This document shows, in pieces, positions 53,483 through 61,521 of a stretch of 64,000 nt of DNA. How positions within the stretch are numbered: position 1 is the stretch's first letter; every line of letters starts with the position of its first letter. Under the pieces are notes generated by a model. The model worked only from the letters and a program-made list of their open reading frames with translations. It ran no database searches and had not been told where the DNA came from. The stretch spans positions 248,001-312,000 of the forward strand of contig CAWGOF010000002.1 of the NCBI GenBank assembly GCA_963824225.1, given 5' to 3'. The position numbers and the translations under genes are program-made. The stretch is from CAWGOF01 sp963824225. Its GTDB lineage: Bacteria > Acidobacteriota > Polarisedimenticolia > Polarisedimenticolales > Polarisedimenticolaceae.

Positions 53483-55398
53483 TGTACGGTGCGTTTTGCA
53501 TCGCGATGCGCGAGATGCGCGAGCGGCGTGCGGTGCTCGCCGCCGCGGCCGTCGCCGCGCTCGTGCCGTTCGCCAGCCCGATCCTACCGGGGGTCCGAGC
53601 GGTGCAGGCCGGCGACGCCCGCGACGCGATGGCCGTGGCCCTGGCCCTCGGTTTCGGCGCCGTCCTGTCGATCCTGCTCGGCGCGACCGCGGTGGCACGC
53701 GACCTCGCGGAGAACCGCTTGGGCTTCGACTTCGCGCGACCGGTCGGAGCGCTGGGCATCTGGGCCGGCAGGCTCGGCGCGGCGGTGCTGTTGACGCTCG
53801 CGGCGGTCGCGATCGTCGTGGCCCCGACGTCTGTCGTCTCGGGACACATCGCGATCCCGGACCACTCCAACCTGACGTGGACGCTCGTTGTCCCGCTCGT
53901 GGGTGCGGTTCTGCTCCTCGTCGGCCTGGCCCACGTTGCGGGCGTGTCGTTCCGGTCCCGCTCGAGGTGGCTCGCGCTCGACCTCGTCGGCGTGGTGGTC
54001 GTGCTGTGGATCGCGGCGAGCGGAGTGCGCCGGATCTACGACGCGTTCGCGTTCCAGACGGCGTCGTTCGTGGGCGGAGCCGCCGTCGTGGCGATCGTGC
54101 CGGCGCTGTGGATTGCCTCGGCGGCCCAGATCGCGCGCGGACGCACCGACCTCGTCGCCGGGCACCGTGTGCAGTCGCTCACGCTGTGGTCGATGCTCCT
54201 CGTCGTCGCGCTCGCGGTGCTCGGCTTCAGCCTGTGGTTCGTCGCCGCGGACGTCGACGATCTGTACGAGGCGCGGGGGGAGCCCGCGCCTGCTGGGCCG
54301 TGGGTCACGCTCGACGGACGCGCGGCGGGACGCCCGGGCCTCGAGGCGCAGTTCCTGCTCGACACGGAGACCGGCCGATCGATCCGGCTCGGGCCGGGCG
54401 ACCTGCGATCGGGCAACGCGACCCTGTACTCGGCCGACGGGCGCCGCGCCGTGTGGCTGCATCAGGAATCGCCGGGGAGCCCGATCGCGGTCGAGCGGAT
54501 CGACCTCGAGAACCCCGATGCGGCCTTCCGCCAGACGTCGATCGCGTTCGAGCTCATGTTGCCGTTCCGCGCCGACCTCTCGCCGTCGGGAAACCGCCTC
54601 GCGACCCTGCAAGGCCGGAGCCTCGCGGTCCACGATCTCGACACCGGTCGGATCCTGGCCGCCGCGTCCATCGATCCGGCCGAGCAGGACTGGGGGCGGG
54701 TGCGTCTGACGTTCGTCGACGACGGCCGCGTCCGGGCCTACGTGTTCGGCGAGCGACTCGTGGCTCACGAGCTGGACGTCGAACGGCGGGAGCTCTCCTC
54801 GTGGACCGGGCCGCCCCTCTCCCTCGGTTATCCCGAGATCCACTGGCAGACTGGACATGCGCGTCTGATCCTCGCGAACCCCGACTCGTCGGGCATCGTG
54901 CTGCTCGACGGCACGACCGGGGCGCCGCTCCGCTCGCTCGGTGCCAGCGAGCCACTGCCGTCCGTCCGCTCGGCGTTCCTCGCCGATGGCCGCGTCGCCC
55001 TGATCGTCGAGAGGTCCCCCGGCCGGGCGACGCTCGAGCTGTACTCGGGCGACGGTGAGCCGCTCTCGTCGTTCGACCTCGGCGCGACCGATCCGCGGAC
55101 GGTGTTCTGGCTCGGCGCCGAGGCGGCGCCAGGAACGCTGCTCGTGTATCGAGCCTCGCGCAGCCCTGGCGACGCCTCGCGCCTGATGCTCGTCGACCTG
55201 GCCACGGGCCGAACGCGGGAGGTGACAGGAGAGGGCGCGCCGGTCGCGGCGATGCCGTGGGTCGCCCAGCATCGGCCAGCCGCGCCCGGGAGCGTCGGCG
55301 CGCGCCTCGTCCAGGGTGCTCAGGGGGTCTGGCTCCTCGACCCGGAGACCGCGAGCCTGCGCTTGCTCGCCGGCCGTCCGGGGAGAAACGGCGCCTGA
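53482..55398 (+). CDS. ABC-2-like permease fused to a large β-propeller-like domain
   Basis: About 638 residues. ATG at 53482 seven bases after GGAGG, or GTG at 53479. The first 255 residues hold six hydrophobic segments (VLAAAAVAALVPFASPILPG, MAVALALGFGAVLSILLGATAVARD, IWAGRLGAAVLLTLAAVAIVVAP, LTWTLVVPLVGAVLLLVGLAHVAGVSF, WLALDLVGVVVVLWIAASGV, LTLWSMLLVVALAVLGFSLWFVAAD), an ABC-2-type permease. The remaining 370 residues have WD40/PQQ-like strands (SADGRRAVWLHQESPG, LSPSGNRLATLQGRSLAVHDLDTGRIL, VDDGRVRAYVFGERLVAHEL). With an even number of helices and a cytoplasmic N-terminus, the propeller would lie in the cytoplasm. Topology is uncertain. Confidence 0.72.
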   Translation: MYGAFCIAMREMRERRAVLAAAAVAALVPFASPILPGVRAVQAGDARDAMAVALALGFGAVLSILLGATAVARDLAENRLGFDFARPVGALGIWAGRLGAAVLLTLAAVAIVVAPTSVVSGHIAIPDHSNLTWTLVVPLVGAVLLLVGLAHVAGVSFRSRSRWLALDLVGVVVVLWIAASGVRRIYDAFAFQTASFVGGAAVVAIVPALWIASAAQIARGRTDLVAGHRVQSLTLWSMLLVVALAVLGFSLWFVAADVDDLYEARGEPAPAGPWVTLDGRAAGRPGLEAQFLLDTETGRSIRLGPGDLRSGNATLYSADGRRAVWLHQESPGSPIAVERIDLENPDAAFRQTSIAFELMLPFRADLSPSGNRLATLQGRSLAVHDLDTGRILAAASIDPAEQDWGRVRLTFVDDGRVRAYVFGERLVAHELDVERRELSSWTGPPLSLGYPEIHWQTGHARLILANPDSSGIVLLDGTTGAPLRSLGASEPLPSVRSAFLADGRVALIVERSPGRATLELYSGDGEPLSSFDLGATDPRTVFWLGAEAAPGTLLVYRASRSPGDASRLMLVDLATGRTREVTGEGAPVAAMPWVAQHRPAAPGSVGARLVQGAQGVWLLDPETASLRLLAGRPGRNGA

Positions 55399-55450
55399 CA
55401 CAACTGGGGCTTGCCGGACCGGCCGAGGATTGGTACTCATCCCTTTGCGG

Positions 55451-56986
55451 ATGATCGATCACTCGAGCCGGCGCGCGCGCGAGTTCCTCGAGGTCGCGCA
55501 CCTGTATCACCTCGGAGGCCTGCCGACCGAGCAGCCCCATCCCGAGACGCGCGATCTCGCGCTGTGGGCTCGCTCGGACCTGGCCCGAGCCATCGAGGCG
55601 CTGCGCCGTGTCGATCTTCGCGCGCTCGATGCGCTCGCGGCGCAAGCACCGGCGATGGCCGCGCTCGCCGGCAGCGTCCGGGCGACGCTCGACGTGGGAC
55701 ACCGCGTGTTCCTGTGCGGCTGCGGGGCGACGGGGCGCCTCGCGCTGAGCCTCGAGTACCTGTGGCGGCGCCGGTCGCAGGACGTCGACCGCGTCGTGTC
55801 GTTCATGGCCGGCGGCGACGTCGCGCTCGTGCACTCGCTCGAGGGGTTCGAGGACGACCCGCGCCACGGCGCGCGTCACCTGCGTGAGCTGGGCTTCGCC
55901 GACGGCGACTTGCTGATCGCGTGCACCGAGGGCGGAGAGACCCCGTACGTGATCGGCGCGACGGAGGCGGCGGCGGCGATCTCGTCGAACGCGCCATGGT
56001 TCCTGTACTGCAATCCCGACGACGCGCTCCTCGGCACCGAGTCGCGCTTCCGGCGCGTCCATGCCGACCCGCGGATCCGCAAGGCGTGCCTGTACGTCGG
56101 CCCGATGGCGCTCGCCGGCAGCACGCGCATGCAGGCGAGCACCGTGCTCCAGCTCGCGGTCGGCGTGGCCCTGCTGCACCCCGATCGCGCTCCGGCCGAG
56201 CTCGTGCAGGAGCTCGGTGCCCGGCTGCGCGACACGAGTCTCGCGTTCCTCGATCGGTTCGTCACGGACGAGGCCGAGATCTATCGCCGCGGCGACCACG
56301 TGCTGTACCGCGTGCGGGACTACGGGATCACGGTGTTCACCGACACGACCGAGCGCGCCCCGACGTTCAGCTGGCCCGCGTTCGAGCGGGCGGGCGATTC
56401 GTGCGTGCGTCTCTCGCCGTGTTATGTCCAGCTCGACGGTGCCGAGAACGCGAGCGACGCGTGGCAGCGGCTGCTCGACCGCGCGCCGCGACCGCTCGAC
56501 TGGCCGGAGATCGACCCTAGGGCCACGCGTGCGTACCTCGAGGGCTTCGATTTCGGACCTCTGGGCGCCGGACGCAGACAGGGGGCCGCTCCCGAGCGCG
56601 AGCACCACGAGTTCCGGATCGCCAAGGCCGAGGATGCGATCGAGCTACAGCTCGGCGACCGCCGTCACGCCGTGCCGGTGGGCGGTGCGCCCGAGCTGAT
56701 CGAGCACCTCCTGCTGAAGCAGCTGCTGAACATGCATTCGACGCTCGTCATGGGCCGACTGGGGCGCTACGAGAGCAACTTGATGACGTGGGTCACGCCG
56801 ACGAACGGGAAGCTCGTCGACCGCGCCGCGCGCCACGTGCGGTATCTGCTCGCCGCGGCCGGCGAGCCCGAGCCCCCGTACGAGGAGATCGTGCTTCGAC
56901 TGTTCCACGAGATCGAGCACACCCCGCCCGGGGAATCGGTCGTGCTGCGCACGATTCGCGCGCTCGGGCGGCGGACCCGGGTGTGA
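55451..56986 (+). CDS. MurQ/GKRP-like double SIS-domain protein
   Basis: 511 residues. ATG at 55451 (MIDHSSRRAREFLEVAHLYHLGGLPTEQPHPETRDL). The TEQxHPET start and VFLCGCGATGRLALSLEYLWRRR correspond to the LTExxNP and GAGTSGR motifs of MurQ, the N-acetylmuramic acid 6-phosphate etherase. The first SIS domain ends with DLLIACTEGGETPYVIGATEAA and GPMALAGSTRMQASTVLQL. A second SIS-like half (from about residue 330) makes the protein longer than MurQ (about 300) and nearer to glucokinase-regulatory protein or larger sugar-phosphate binding proteins. Residues match MurQ only partly (CTEGG for SSSGxTP), so the substrate may differ. It lies 52 bases after the permease fusion. Confidence 0.75.
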   Translation: MIDHSSRRAREFLEVAHLYHLGGLPTEQPHPETRDLALWARSDLARAIEALRRVDLRALDALAAQAPAMAALAGSVRATLDVGHRVFLCGCGATGRLALSLEYLWRRRSQDVDRVVSFMAGGDVALVHSLEGFEDDPRHGARHLRELGFADGDLLIACTEGGETPYVIGATEAAAAISSNAPWFLYCNPDDALLGTESRFRRVHADPRIRKACLYVGPMALAGSTRMQASTVLQLAVGVALLHPDRAPAELVQELGARLRDTSLAFLDRFVTDEAEIYRRGDHVLYRVRDYGITVFTDTTERAPTFSWPAFERAGDSCVRLSPCYVQLDGAENASDAWQRLLDRAPRPLDWPEIDPRATRAYLEGFDFGPLGAGRRQGAAPEREHHEFRIAKAEDAIELQLGDRRHAVPVGGAPELIEHLLLKQLLNMHSTLVMGRLGRYESNLMTWVTPTNGKLVDRAARHVRYLLAAAGEPEPPYEEIVLRLFHEIEHTPPGESVVLRTIRALGRRTRV

Positions 56987-57008
56987 GCTGCCGGAACGTG
57001 ATCGCTAG

Positions 57009-58422
57009 CATCGTGGTGCGGAGAGTGTTGCTCGAGCGTGCTCGCCCGCGGTCGGGCACGGACCTGTGCTGACCACAGGCGAGCAGGTGGCTGCCCGAGC
57101 TTGCGGTTTCCCGGCCGTTTCAGCTCCTCCGCCTCGGCACGCTGCCTGCTCGATTCCCCCGCGTGCACTGGCCGATTCAGCCGCTCGAGATCCAACGGCG
57201 CTTCGCACCGACGTTCTGCCCCCATCGGACGTGCTTCCAGCACCGTCAGCCCGATCCGAGACGCTTCTCCTACAAGCACCACGGCTCCTACCGGCGAGCC
57301 GACGGCCGCCGTGTCCCGCGCTACCGCTGCCACACCTGCCACAGGTCCTTCTCCAAGCAGTCGTTCGCCACGTCGTACTTCCTGAAACGCCCCGAGCTGC
57401 TCGTCCCCGTGGCCCACGGACTCGTCAATGGCGCCGCCCATCGCCAGATCGCTCGCATGGTCGGCTGCGCTCCCTCGACCGTCACACGGCTTTCGGCGCG
57501 CCTCGGTCGCCACGCTCAGCTACTCCAGGTCCTGGCGCTCCTTCATCTGCCCCGCACCGACACCGAGGACACGATCCTCGACCACACCGAGACACTCGAG
57601 GGCACCCAGGACCAGCCGATCGCCATCGGCACGCTCGTCGGCCGTGAGACCTGGTTCGTCTACGGTGTCGACGCCAATACGCACAGGCGTACGGGCCGCC
57701 GCTCGACCTTCCAGGAGCTGCGGCGCCTGAGCCGACCGGACCGCGACATCCGCGGCGGCTACGAGGGCTCGGCCGCGCGATTGCTCGAGCTACGCCTGCG
57801 TTTCGGGCCGAATCAGACCCGCCTCGCGGTCCTGACCGACGACCTCGAAGCCTACTCTCGCGCGATCCGCAGACGAGGGCTCGCGAGCCGCATCGAACAC
57901 GTCGTCCTCCCTAACCCCGCGCGCGGGCCCAAAGGCGCGCCGCGCTCGCCCGAGGCGATTGCGCGCGATCAGGCGATGTACGCCAACGATCTGCTGCATA
58001 AACTGTTCCGCCACAGCCTGGCCCACCATCACCGAAAGACGATCGCCTTTCCCCGGCGCATCGTAGCGGCTCTCGACCGGATCTTCCTGTTCTGCGGCTG
58101 GCGCAACTTCATCAAGGGGGTCTCTGAGCGCAAGCCCGATCCGACGACGCCGGCGATGCGCAAGGGCCTGGCGCGCGAGCCCTGGAGCTGGAGGCGGTTG
58201 CTCGCGAGACGGCTCTTCCCCGAGCGCCTGCCTGTGCCTGCTGCCTGGAGCGAGATCTACCGTCGGGACTGGACCACGCCGAGTCTCCCGTCCAACGCCC
58301 GGCACGAACTACGGCTCGCGTTCTGAACGCGGCCGACCCACCACTCGACCATCCGAAAAGGAACGTCAGTTCGGATCTCGACCTCCTGCCCGACGTAGAG
58401 CCACAATCTCCGCACCACGATG
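57009..58422 (+). mobile_element. IS1-like insertion sequence with 25-bp terminal inverted repeats and an imperfect target duplication
   Basis: A 1,414-bp element. The left end starts CATCGTGGTGCGGAGA (57009-57024) and the right end is its exact complement (58407-58422). Extending to 57033 and 58398 gives about 23 of 25 matching bases. It carries one transposase gene. The flanks GATCGCTAG (57000-57008) and GATGCTAG (58423-58430) look like an 8-9-bp target duplication that differs by one base. The left gap holds two small hairpins (CCTGTG…CACAGG near 57062-57078). The right flank CTAG includes the stop codon of the minus-strand gene at 58427, so the element inserted at the very end of that gene without damaging it. 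Confidence 0.8.
57163..58326 (+). CDS. IS1-like (zinc-ribbon, DDE-type) transposase
   Basis: 387 residues starting at GTG 57163. The N-terminus is a zinc-ribbon (FCPHRTC…RYRCHTCHRSFSKQSFATSYF) followed by a helix-turn-helix (GAAHRQIARMVGCAPSTVTRLSARLGRH), the InsA-like part. The catalytic region has Asp in DHTETLEG and Asp in VLTDDLEAY, and a C-terminal LLHKLFRHSLAHHHRKTIAFPRR that mirrors the RxxRKTxxFSR end of IS1 InsB. The third acidic residue is not certain. IS1 has its two parts in separate frames joined by frameshifting, while here they are one continuous ORF. Family placement (IS1 or an unclassified relative) is moderate. Confidence 0.75.
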   Translation: MHWPIQPLEIQRRFAPTFCPHRTCFQHRQPDPRRFSYKHHGSYRRADGRRVPRYRCHTCHRSFSKQSFATSYFLKRPELLVPVAHGLVNGAAHRQIARMVGCAPSTVTRLSARLGRHAQLLQVLALLHLPRTDTEDTILDHTETLEGTQDQPIAIGTLVGRETWFVYGVDANTHRRTGRRSTFQELRRLSRPDRDIRGGYEGSAARLLELRLRFGPNQTRLAVLTDDLEAYSRAIRRRGLASRIEHVVLPNPARGPKGAPRSPEAIARDQAMYANDLLHKLFRHSLAHHHRKTIAFPRRIVAALDRIFLFCGWRNFIKGVSERKPDPTTPAMRKGLAREPWSWRRLLARRLFPERLPVPAAWSEIYRRDWTTPSLPSNARHELRLAF

Positions 58423-58426
58423 GATG

Positions 58427-60163
58427 CTAGGGGCTCGCCCCGAGCTCCTCGAGCATCCTGCGCGCGCGCCAGCTATCGGGTGCCCGGGCGAGCGCGCGAC
58501 GGTAGGCATTCACCTGGTGCTCGTGCTCTCCCAGGATGCCGGCGATGAACGCCTCGGTGAGCTCAGACGTGGGCGATCCGGTCCGCTTGAACCGCGCGAA
58601 GACGGAGTTCAGGCCGACCGCGGCGGGCTCGAGCGCCGGTTCAAGCGGCACCGGCACGGCCCGCGCCGCCACGGGTCGCGCCGCGGTGCGCACGTGGATC
58701 GTCGAGTTCGAGTCCCGGAACTCGAGCGTCCAGCCGCGAGCCGGCGTCAGCACGGGGAGAAGAAAGGACTCGCGGGACGGGTGGATCAGCACGATCGTGC
58801 CGATCGCGGCGCGGTCGAGCAGCGCGAGGAACGACGAGGGGTCACGGGTGGCCCGCTCGACCTCGCGACCGTGCTCGAACATGTCCATGCGCGAGTCGAT
58901 GTACGGTCGTACGTGCGGGTAGAGCCGGTACAGCAGGTACGCGCCGCTGTCGTAGTTGTTGTACACGCGCCCGGGTGGCGCGTGCGCCGCAAGCCATTGC
59001 ACCGCCCCCTCGGGCACGAGCTCGAGATTCGGGCCTACACCGGTCCGGATCGGGACGTCGCGCTGCACGTAGAACCGATCGGTCAGGACCGCCTGCAGAT
59101 ACAGCACCGCCACGGCACCGACGATCGCTGCGGCCGCGAGCCGGATCCCCGGCCGAGACACGGCGGCGGCGCCCGGCCGATCGCGCTCGTTCCTGCCGAC
59201 GAGGAACAGGGCGCCCGCCGCGAACGGCAGGATGTTGCGCGACGCTCCGAGGGCCAGAACGAGCAGCGCGAGCGCGATCGGGAGACGCCGCAGGACGATC
59301 CGGGTCCCGACCCGTGCGAACGACAGAGCGAGGAGCACCGTCATCAGCACGAACGGGATCGACGGGAACACCGGGTCCCGAAACAGCAGGCGCCACGTCG
59401 CGGCCCATTCGAGATTGCCGAGGCTATCGCCTGGAGGTGTCACGCCGAGAGTCGACAGCACCGACCGCACGTAGGGCTCGAGCAACAGGAACACCCGCAC
59501 GCCGTACGGGTTCGCGAGACAGCCGGCCGTGGCCGCGAAAACGGCGATCGCGTGCGCTCGCACGGTCGCGGGGCCGAGACGGGCGAGCACGGCGCCCAGC
59601 GTGGCCGCGACGAGCAGCGCGGGCACGAGAACGAACGAGCCGTGCACGTTGGCCCACACCGCGGCGAGAGCCGCGAGGAGCCACGTCGTGCGTGGGATCC
59701 CGTTCGCGAGCCGCTCCACGAGCGCGAGGAGCACGAGCACCAGGGGGAACGCCAGCACGTCGGGACGGACGAGTGTTCTCTGCCAGGCGGCGAGAACGAA
59801 GGTCAAGCCGGCGGCCAGAACGAGGGGCGAGCGCGGCAGGCGCAGCGTCCATGTCAAGAACGTGCCGACCACCACGGCCGCGATGCACAGCTGCAAGCCG
59901 GTCAGCCCCACCGCCCGCACGAGGAGCGCCCCGACGACGTCCGCGCCCCACGCCACGTCGACCCACGGCGCGTCACGCGTCATCTCTCCGAACGGATCCG
60001 TGCGCGGGACGTGTCGCTCGATGAGAATCCATTCGCCGGTCCGGACGTGCCACAAGGCGTCGAAGTCCGAAAGGCATCGTGTCGCGAACAGGCCCGCGAG
60101 GAGCGCCGCGAAGAGCAGCGCGAGCGTGGACAACAAGTCGGCCGATCGCTCGATCGTGATCAC
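58427..60163 (-). CDS. Polytopic membrane protein, GT-C-like, of unknown function
   Basis: 578 residues. The GTG at 60163 overlaps the upstream stop (GTGA). A longer start at 60220 would run 60 bases into the upstream gene and is less likely. About eleven helices are followed by a soluble C-terminal domain (VPEGAVQWLAAHAPPGRVYNNYDSGAYLLYRLYP, YIDSRMDMFEHGREVERATRDPSSFLALLDRAAIGTIVLIHPS). The opening DFDALWHVRTGEWILIERHVPRTDPF, with an acidic residue after the first helix, resembles GT-C glycosyltransferases, which have their catalytic Asp there. The tail has TPR-like helices (AFIAGILGEHEHQVNAYRRALARAPDSWRARRMLEEL). No enzyme activity can be assigned. Confidence 0.6.
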   Translation of the reverse strand: MITIERSADLLSTLALLFAALLAGLFATRCLSDFDALWHVRTGEWILIERHVPRTDPFGEMTRDAPWVDVAWGADVVGALLVRAVGLTGLQLCIAAVVVGTFLTWTLRLPRSPLVLAAGLTFVLAAWQRTLVRPDVLAFPLVLVLLALVERLANGIPRTTWLLAALAAVWANVHGSFVLVPALLVAATLGAVLARLGPATVRAHAIAVFAATAGCLANPYGVRVFLLLEPYVRSVLSTLGVTPPGDSLGNLEWAATWRLLFRDPVFPSIPFVLMTVLLALSFARVGTRIVLRRLPIALALLVLALGASRNILPFAAGALFLVGRNERDRPGAAAVSRPGIRLAAAAIVGAVAVLYLQAVLTDRFYVQRDVPIRTGVGPNLELVPEGAVQWLAAHAPPGRVYNNYDSGAYLLYRLYPHVRPYIDSRMDMFEHGREVERATRDPSSFLALLDRAAIGTIVLIHPSRESFLLPVLTPARGWTLEFRDSNSTIHVRTAARPVAARAVPVPLEPALEPAAVGLNSVFARFKRTGSPTSELTEAFIAGILGEHEHQVNAYRRALARAPDSWRARRMLEELGASP

Positions 60164-61056
60164 CGCGTACGCAGCTCGGGCGGCGGAGCGCAGGCGATCG
60201 TGATCGGCGCAGCGGAACACGGTCGCAGGAATGCGATCTCGGCCGCGTGGAGCCGATAGCCCGGGTCGCCCGGGAGCGCGCGCGTCCCCGGAAGCGGAGC
60301 CCCTCCCGCACCGTAGAGCGGATCGCCGACGAGCGGATGACCGGCCGCCGCGAGGTGGATCCGCACCTGGTGCGGCCGACCGGTCTCGATCTCGACGTCG
60401 CAGAGGAATGCGCCGGGACGCCGCTCGACGACCGTCACCCGTGTCGACGCCGCGCTCCCACTCGGGCTCGCTGCGTGTACGGCACCCAGCACCGCGTGCG
60501 GGACCGGCCCGATCGGCACGTTGATGCGCAGCTCATCCTGCGCCGGCTCGCCCGCGGCGAGCGCGCGGTACCGCTTGCGCACCGTGCGCGCGGCCCATTG
60601 CCGCGACAGCTCGGCCCGCGCGGGTCCCGTGCGAGCACAGACCACGAGGCCCGAGGTGAACCGTCCCAGACGATGCACCGGCGACGCCTGAGGATCGTAG
60701 GCCCGGACGAGGCCGAGGAGCGTGCGCGCGAGGAACCCCGCGCCTGGAAGCGTCGGGAGACCCGCCGGCTTCGCCACCGCGAGAAGCTCGGCGTCTTCAT
60801 AGAGGATCGCGAAGCCGAGCGGGGCCTCGGGCTCGTCCCACGCCGGGCGCCGCCACACCACGACCTGGCCCCGCCGCAGCACCTGGCCGATCCGCGCCGA
60901 GCGGCCGTCGACGAGGACCCGGCCGTCCTCGATCCGCTCGCGCCATTCGGTCGAGCTCGAGTGCGGATACCGCTCGACCAGGTGCTCGAGGAGCGCACGC
61001 CCGTCGCGATCGACGCCGAGACGCTCTTCGTAGTCGTGGCCGGTGTTCGCGGGCAT
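60160..61056 (-). CDS. RluA-family pseudouridine synthase with altered active-site motif
   Basis: 298 residues from ATG 61056 (MPANTGHDYEERLGVDRDGRALLEHLVERY). An S4-like RNA-binding region comes first (WRERIEDGRVLVDGRSARIGQVLRRGQVVVWRRP). The catalytic domain follows (FAILYEDAELLAVAKPAGLPTLPG, SPVHRLGRFTSGLVVCART, RKRYRALAAGEP, ETGRPHQVRIHLAAAGHPLVGDPLYG). The motif normally HRLDxxTSG, whose Asp is the nucleophile, here reads HRLGRFTSG. The rest of the fold is intact. It either uses another residue, is inactive as an enzyme but still binds RNA, or carries a sequence error. It is coupled to the small protein upstream and the membrane protein downstream. Confidence 0.8.
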   Translation of the reverse strand: MPANTGHDYEERLGVDRDGRALLEHLVERYPHSSSTEWRERIEDGRVLVDGRSARIGQVLRRGQVVVWRRPAWDEPEAPLGFAILYEDAELLAVAKPAGLPTLPGAGFLARTLLGLVRAYDPQASPVHRLGRFTSGLVVCARTGPARAELSRQWAARTVRKRYRALAAGEPAQDELRINVPIGPVPHAVLGAVHAASPSGSAASTRVTVVERRPGAFLCDVEIETGRPHQVRIHLAAAGHPLVGDPLYGAGGAPLPGTRALPGDPGYRLHAAEIAFLRPCSAAPITIACAPPPELRTR

Positions 61057-61073
61057 GCGCGGGGAACGCTCGC

Positions 61074-61415
61074 TCAGGACTCGAGCTTGTCGACGATCTC
61101 CTCGATCATCGCGGGGCCCCGACCGCGCCACGCCGCGAAGCCGTGCGCGTCGAGGAACCAGCGAGCGACGGGATCGGCCTCCCCCGCCCGCACGGCGGCG
61201 ACGACCTCCGCGTCGGCCCGTGTCAGGTCGACCACGCGGTCGAGTACCGCGGAGGCCGCGGGATCGGAGGCCGGGTAGCTGGCCCGCAGGTATCCGATCA
61301 CGGCCCATACCAGGACCGGGTCGATCCGGCCGACGAGCTGGCTCGCGTCGATCGCGCTCAGCGAGCCCGACTCGAGGCCGGAGAGCAATCGTTGGGCTTC
61401 GGCAGCACCGGTCAT
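61074..61415 (-). CDS. Small conserved-looking helical protein, unknown
   Basis: 113 residues, mostly helical, acidic, soluble (AQRLLSGLESGSLSAIDASQLVGRIDPVLVWAVIGYLRASYPASDPAASAVLDRVVDLTRADAEVVAAVRAGEADPVARWFLDAHGFAAWRGRGPAMIEEIVDKLES). The pattern resembles short helical-bundle proteins found next to RluA-like genes, but I cannot name a family. It starts the likely operon with the RluA-like and membrane-protein genes (18-base gap to the former). The gap 61416-61521 upstream is divergent and holds TTGACG (61487-61492) near the other gene. No clear promoter for this gene was seen. Confidence 0.55.
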   Translation of the reverse strand: MTGAAEAQRLLSGLESGSLSAIDASQLVGRIDPVLVWAVIGYLRASYPASDPAASAVLDRVVDLTRADAEVVAAVRAGEADPVARWFLDAHGFAAWRGRGPAMIEEIVDKLES

Positions 61416-61521
61416 CTTTTTGCCGTATGGATAGGGTAGCTCCGTCGAGGTGGGGATGGAACGGAGTTACAACTCGATTCCGCTTGTTGACGCCACAACG
61501 GACCCCGGGCACACTCCGGGG

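Noticed and set aside
58427..60220. Upstream start at 60220 for the membrane protein
   Set aside because: It would overlap the RluA-like gene by 60 bases with no Shine-Dalgarno. The GTG at 60163 makes the usual four-base overlap.
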